Source of the DNA: Streptomyces albus subsp. albus
GTDB lineage: Bacteria > Actinomycetota > Actinomycetes > Streptomycetales > Streptomycetaceae
NCBI RefSeq assembly: GCF_000725885.1
Contig: NZ_JODR01000021.1
Span: 62,001-126,000, forward strand
DNA: 64,000 nt
Direction of reading: 5' to 3'
Position numbers and translations under genes: made by a program. The notes below the pieces were generated by a model. That model was not told the DNA's origin and searched no databases. It saw nothing but the letters and a program-made list of their open reading frames with translations. Positions 60,692-64,000 of this stretch are shown one piece after another. The first letter of the stretch is position 1. The number at the start of each line of letters is the position of its first letter.

Positions 60692-61999
60692 CTAACCTTC
60701 CGGGGTACGGCGCCGCAGCAGCCACGGCTCGACCACGCCCAGCCCGCGCACCGGCCGCTGGTAGAGCGGTTGCAGCGCGTACCGGTAGCCGGACAGGTCC
60801 TCGCTCTCCTTCTCCGACTCCGGTGCCGCGCCCGAGGCCGTCAGCTCCGCACGGAACGCCCCGTCCACCAGCACCGTGTCCTTCGGCGCTATCGAGGTGA
60901 GCCGGCTGGCCAGGTTCACGGTGTTGCCGAACACATCGCCCATCCGCGTCGTCATCGTCCCGAAGGCGATACCGACCCGCAGCTCGGGCATCGTCGCGTC
61001 GTTGGCCATCGTCTCGATCAGCCGCAGCCCGATCTCGGCGGCCGTCTCCGCGTCCTCGGCGACATAGAGGACCTCGTCCCCCAGCGCCTTGATGAGCCGC
61101 CCGCCGTGCGCGGCCACCAGATCGGCGGCGGTGGTCTCGAACGCCTCCACCAGCTCGCCGAGTTCCTCCTCCTCCAGGCGCCGCGTCAGCCGGGTGAAAC
61201 CGACCAGGTCCGCGAAACCGATCGCCTGCCGGCGGTTGACCATCTCGTCGTCGTCCTTGACCTGGACGACCCGGCCGGTGGCCGCGGCCAGCTGGCGGCG
61301 CCACACGTAGACCAGGAACTCCTCCAGCTCGGGCAGCAGCAACTGCACCAGCGGGAAGGTCACTTCGTTGCGGGTCATCCCCGGCTCCGGCGGCTCGGTC
61401 AGCCCCATCAGGAACGAGTCGATCTGCCAGTCCGCGAGCCGGGCCGTGGTCTGCCCCGTCGAGCGCGCCACCTGCACCGCCATCGGCTCGCTCAGCAGCC
61501 CCGCCTCCACCAGACCGGACAGCCGGCGCAGGGCCAGCACGTCGGCCTCCGTCAGGGCGCGGGCCTGCCCCACGTCGGCGAAGCCCATCGCCCGCCAGAA
61601 CCGGGACGCCAGCTCCATCGAGACCCCGGCGGCACGGGCCGCCTGGAACGGCGTGTACTGGCGTTCAGCACCGAGGATCAGCTCCTCGATGCGCAGCGCA
61701 CTGGGGTCCGGGTCGTCGTCCGGGTCGCCCTTCTCGGCGGGCCCGTCCTGGCCGCCGCCGGCGGACCGCCCCGCGGGCCCGCCCGGGGTTCCCGCGGGGC
61801 CTTGGGCGCCGCTCGCGGACTCCGCCGGCGCCGCGCCCGGTGAGGCGGACGAGGGCGAAGAGCCCTCCGAGGATGCGGAGCCCGATGAGGCCGCGGGGCC
61901 CGATGAGGCCGGGGACGGACCGCCTGCGCCGCCCCGGGCACCGCCGGTGCCCGCCGGGCCCGTCTCACGTTCGGGCATGCCCGGCTCTCCCGCGGTCAC
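60692..61999 (-). CDS. cya: Class III adenylate cyclase
   Basis: 435 residues from GTG 61999 (GGGGAGG 5 bp upstream; ATG 61978 is an alternative). Residues 1-100 are Gly/Ala/Ser/Pro-rich and disordered; 100-240 form a helical regulatory part. The cyclase domain has metal Asp264 (IGFADLVGFTRL), Lys304 and Asp308 (LIKALGDEV), and Asn362/Arg366 (GNTVNLASRLTSI), the full class III set with ATP-specifying Lys. It makes cAMP in the cytosol; Streptomyces Cya controls germination and morphogenesis. Ends 21 bp before echA start. Confidence 0.95.
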   Translation of the reverse strand: MTAGEPGMPERETGPAGTGGARGGAGGPSPASSGPAASSGSASSEGSSPSSASPGAAPAESASGAQGPAGTPGGPAGRSAGGGQDGPAEKGDPDDDPDPSALRIEELILGAERQYTPFQAARAAGVSMELASRFWRAMGFADVGQARALTEADVLALRRLSGLVEAGLLSEPMAVQVARSTGQTTARLADWQIDSFLMGLTEPPEPGMTRNEVTFPLVQLLLPELEEFLVYVWRRQLAAATGRVVQVKDDDEMVNRRQAIGFADLVGFTRLTRRLEEEELGELVEAFETTAADLVAAHGGRLIKALGDEVLYVAEDAETAAEIGLRLIETMANDATMPELRVGIAFGTMTTRMGDVFGNTVNLASRLTSIAPKDTVLVDGAFRAELTASGAAPESEKESEDLSGYRYALQPLYQRPVRGLGVVEPWLLRRRTPEG

Positions 62000-62188
62000 C
62001 GCGGCCTCCCCGCACCTTCCGCGGCGTGGTGTCGCGGCCTCGCGTCGTCCCTGCGCACAGCCCTTCCGTTCCTCTTGCCCGGTCCTGCTCACAGCGGTCC
62101 CCGGCCGTCGGCCGGGAGGACGGCACCGGCGCCGGATGGCACCCGATGTCACCGCCGGTTGCCCACCATACGGCAGTTGTGCGCTACC

Positions 62189-63040
62189 TCACTCTCCGGT
62201 CGCGGGGCGCAGATGGACGATGTCACCGGCAGCGACCGGATGCTGTACGCCCTGTTCCGACGCGATGACCAGGCGGCCGTCACCGTCCACCGCGACCGCC
62301 TCCCCCACCAGGTCGTCACCGCCGGGGAGCATCGCCCGTACGGTCCTGCCGAGCGTCACACAGCCGGCCGCGTAGGCGTCCAGCAGAGCGCACGCCGACG
62401 GGTCGCCGCCGGCCTCGCTCCAGCGGCCGTACCAGTCCTCGACCGCCCGCAGCACCGCCCGCAGGATCGGATCCCGGTCGGTGCCCTGCGCACCCGCGAG
62501 CGCGAGCGAGCCGGCCGTCGGCACCGGCAGCTCGTCCTGGCGCAGAGTGACGTTCAGGCCCATGCCGAGGACGACGGAATGCTCGTCCACCCGCTCCGCG
62601 AGAATCCCGCCGATCTTGCGCTCCTCACCGTCCCGGATGGTCAGCACGTCGTTCGGCCACTTCAAACCGGTGTCCACCCCCGCCGTACGGGCCAGCGCGC
62701 CGGCCGCGGCGACACCGGCCAGCAGCGGGATCCAGCCCCAGCGCTCCGCGGGCGGCTCCGGACGCAGCAGCACCGAGAAGAAGAGACCCGAGCGGGGCGG
62801 GGCCGTCCAGCTGCGGTCCAGCCGGCCCTTGCCGGCCGTCTGCTCCTCCGCGACCAGGACCGTGCCCGGCCGGGCCTCGCCCGCGCGGGTGCGCCGGACC
62901 AGCTCCGTGTTGGTCGAACCGATCGTCTGGAGAACCTCCAGACCGGTCCAGAGGGAGTTCTCCTTGTGCAGGAGGGCTTTGCGGAGGGCGGACTCGTTGA
63001 GCGGGGGGCGGTCCAGGTCGGACCAGCGGCTGGGCGTCAT
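62189..63040 (-). CDS. birA: Biotin-[acetyl-CoA-carboxylase] ligase
   Basis: 283 residues. TAGKGRLDRSW (68-78) is the biotinyl-AMP loop, GLKWPNDVLT the substrate Lys region, KIGGILAE and GMGLNVTL follow. No N-terminal HTH, so it is a monofunctional ligase, not a repressor. It biotinylates the biotin-carrier subunits of acyl-CoA carboxylases, one beta subunit of which is encoded next to it in the divergent direction. ATG 63040. Confidence 0.96.
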   Translation of the reverse strand: MTPSRWSDLDRPPLNESALRKALLHKENSLWTGLEVLQTIGSTNTELVRRTRAGEARPGTVLVAEEQTAGKGRLDRSWTAPPRSGLFFSVLLRPEPPAERWGWIPLLAGVAAAGALARTAGVDTGLKWPNDVLTIRDGEERKIGGILAERVDEHSVVLGMGLNVTLRQDELPVPTAGSLALAGAQGTDRDPILRAVLRAVEDWYGRWSEAGGDPSACALLDAYAAGCVTLGRTVRAMLPGGDDLVGEAVAVDGDGRLVIASEQGVQHPVAAGDIVHLRPATGE

Positions 63041-63079
63041 GCGGCCACACTAATGAGGCCTCCGGCCCCTTGCCGCGCC

Positions 63080-63265
63080 GTGGGTGGGCGCTGTTCCTTT
63101 GGCTGGGGCCTCAGCCCCTTGCTCCCCCTGTGGGTGGGGCCCTCGCCCCTGTGGCTGGGGCCTCCGCCCCTGTGCTCCCCCATTGGGTGGGGCCCTTATC
63201 CCGGTGGCTGGGGCCTCAGCCCCCGTCCTCCCCCATTTGTTGGGGGCTCTGCCCCCAAACCCCCG
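63080..63265. repeat. Imperfect tandem array of G/C hairpins in birA-carboxylase gap
   Basis: Four imperfect copies begin near 63080, 63130, 63183 and 63238 (spacings 50, 53, 55 bp). Each contains the hairpin-prone ggggcctcagcccc-like element. The last copy has tgggggctctgccccca followed by cccccggtcctcgccgga, a phrase common in Streptomyces intergenic DNA. The array sits between the divergent birA and pccB. No gene is present in 63041-63425. Confidence 0.75.
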
Positions 63266-63425
63266 GTCCTCGCCGGACGGGCGTTGGGGCGGCTCCTCCC
63301 CCAGACTCCGTCCGGGGGGACCCCCAGGCGGAGCGGAGTGTGGTCAACGACGCACTCCGTAACGGGGTGTGCGCCGATAGCCTACGGGGCGGTAGCCAAC
63401 CCGCGACGGTAAGGAGCCCTCCGAG

Positions 63426-64000
63426 ATGTCCTCGCCCAGCCCAGACATCCACACCACCGCGGGCAAACTCGCGGACCACGAACGCCGCACCGAGGAAGCA
63501 GTCCACGCCGGCTCCGCACGAGCCGTGGAGAAGCAGCACGCCAAGGGCAAGCTGACCGCGCGCGAGCGCGTGGAACTGCTCTTGGACGAAGGCTCTTTCA
63601 CCGAGCTGGACGAGTTCGCCCGGCACCGCTCGACCAACTTCGGCATCGAGCAGAACCGCCCCTACGGTGACGGCGTCGTCACCGGCTACGGCACCGTGGA
63701 CGGCCGTCCGGTGTGCGTGTTCTCGCAGGACTTCACGATCTTCGGCGGTGCCCTGGGTGAGGTGTACGGCGAGAAGATCGTGAAGGTGATGGACTTCGCC
63801 CTCAAGACGGGCTGTCCGGTCATCGGCATCAACGACGGGGGCGGTGCCCGCATCCAGGAGGGTGTGGCGGCGCTGGGGCTGTTCGCGGAGATCTTCCGCC
63901 GGAACACGCACGCCTCCGGTGTGATCCCGCAGATCAGTCTGATCCTGGGTCCGTGCGCGGGCGGCGCGGTCTATTCGCCGGCCATCACGGACTTCACGGT
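63426..64000 (+). CDS. pccB: Acyl-CoA carboxylase beta subunit (partial)
   Basis: 191 codons of a longer gene running off the right edge. ATG 63426 with aaggag 8 bp upstream. The sequence ([40 protein letters not shown] then [13 protein letters not shown], and [17 protein letters not shown]) is that of carboxyltransferase subunits of propionyl/acetyl-CoA carboxylase (AccD/PccB type). It transfers CO2 from biotin to acyl-CoA, making methylmalonyl- or malonyl-CoA, a precursor for polyketide and fatty acid synthesis. Divergent from birA. Confidence 0.95.
   Translation, partial: MSSPSPDIHTTAGKLADHERRTEEAVHAGSARAVEKQHAKGKLTARERVELLLDEGSFTELDEFARHRSTNFGIEQNRPYGDGVVTGYGTVDGRPVCVFSQDFTIFGGALGEVYGEKIVKVMDFALKTGCPVIGINDGGGARIQEGVAALGLFAEIFRRNTHASGVIPQISLILGPCAGGAVYSPAITDFT

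Noticed and set aside
63080-63290. CRISPR or tRNA cluster
   Set aside because: Units are imperfect, self-complementary and contiguous without unique spacers; no cloverleaf or CCA-type end.

Overview
The window is about 72% G+C and carries densely packed, divergently and convergently arranged actinobacterial genes. It has GTG starts, ATGA/GTGA overlaps, long perfect-stem terminators, mycothiol chemistry (mca), a Tad secretion operon of Streptomyces type and a DasR-type operator in front of a chitinase. All of this points to a Streptomyces chromosome. Most of it looks like core or semi-core sequence (pckG, metB, ilvA, greA, mca, msrA, hutH, cya, birA, acyl-CoA carboxylase). Accessory material is interspersed. 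I see no tRNA, rRNA, CRISPR array, transposase or prophage.

Layout. 1-6.6 kb (minus strand): Tad/Flp pilus secretion operon, transcribed leftward as zinc-ribbon gene, cpaB, a CpaE-TadE fusion, tadE, tadA, tadB (tadB runs off the left edge). The first gene carries a TTA leucine codon, and a 17/18-bp minisatellite lies between tadE and tadA. 6.9-11.7 kb: small Rpn-like orphan, Nramp-like transporter, secreted GH18 chitinase behind a dre site, and two tandem secreted trypsin-like proteases. 11.8-19.2 kb: a probable D-amino-acid/N-acyl-D-amino-acid utilisation locus (GntP permease, RidA, IclR regulator, PfkB kinase, and divergently a D-serine-dehydratase-like enzyme and an N-acyl-D-amino-acid deacylase). 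19.2-26.8 kb: PAQR/hemolysin III protein, pckG, a small conserved protein, an AlaA-like aminotransferase, a TetR regulator and a DUF255 thioredoxin-domain protein. 27.1-29.6 kb: TetR regulator divergent from an SDR and a methyltransferase. 29.7-35.3 kb: metB, a sigma-factor-like protein with a small membrane partner, a MarR regulator and ilvA.

35.5-42.0 kb is the most distinctive region. A DrrAB-type ABC exporter behind a palindromic operator converges on a three-gene ATP-grasp RiPP (graspetide) cassette: precursor tgmA, ATP-grasp ligase tgmB and PCMT-like methyltransferase tgmC. An anti-sigma-like ATPase and a divergent HTH regulator accompany it. In this sequence tgmB is split by a one-base frameshift. 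A second one-base frameshift splits a GNAT acetyltransferase 4.3 kb away, so either local gene decay or two consensus errors must be considered.

43.5-64 kb: greA, DUF4307, mca, msrA, a Tat-exported amidohydrolase, a GT39-like membrane protein, a thioesterase, an L,D-transpeptidase lipoprotein, hutH, TetR plus alpha/beta hydrolase, an AMP-dependent ligase, a GGDEF protein, an enoyl-CoA hydratase, a class III adenylate cyclase, birA, and the start of an acyl-CoA carboxylase beta subunit. BirA biotinylates the carboxylase partner of the last gene. The two cyclic-nucleotide enzymes flank the enoyl-CoA hydratase.
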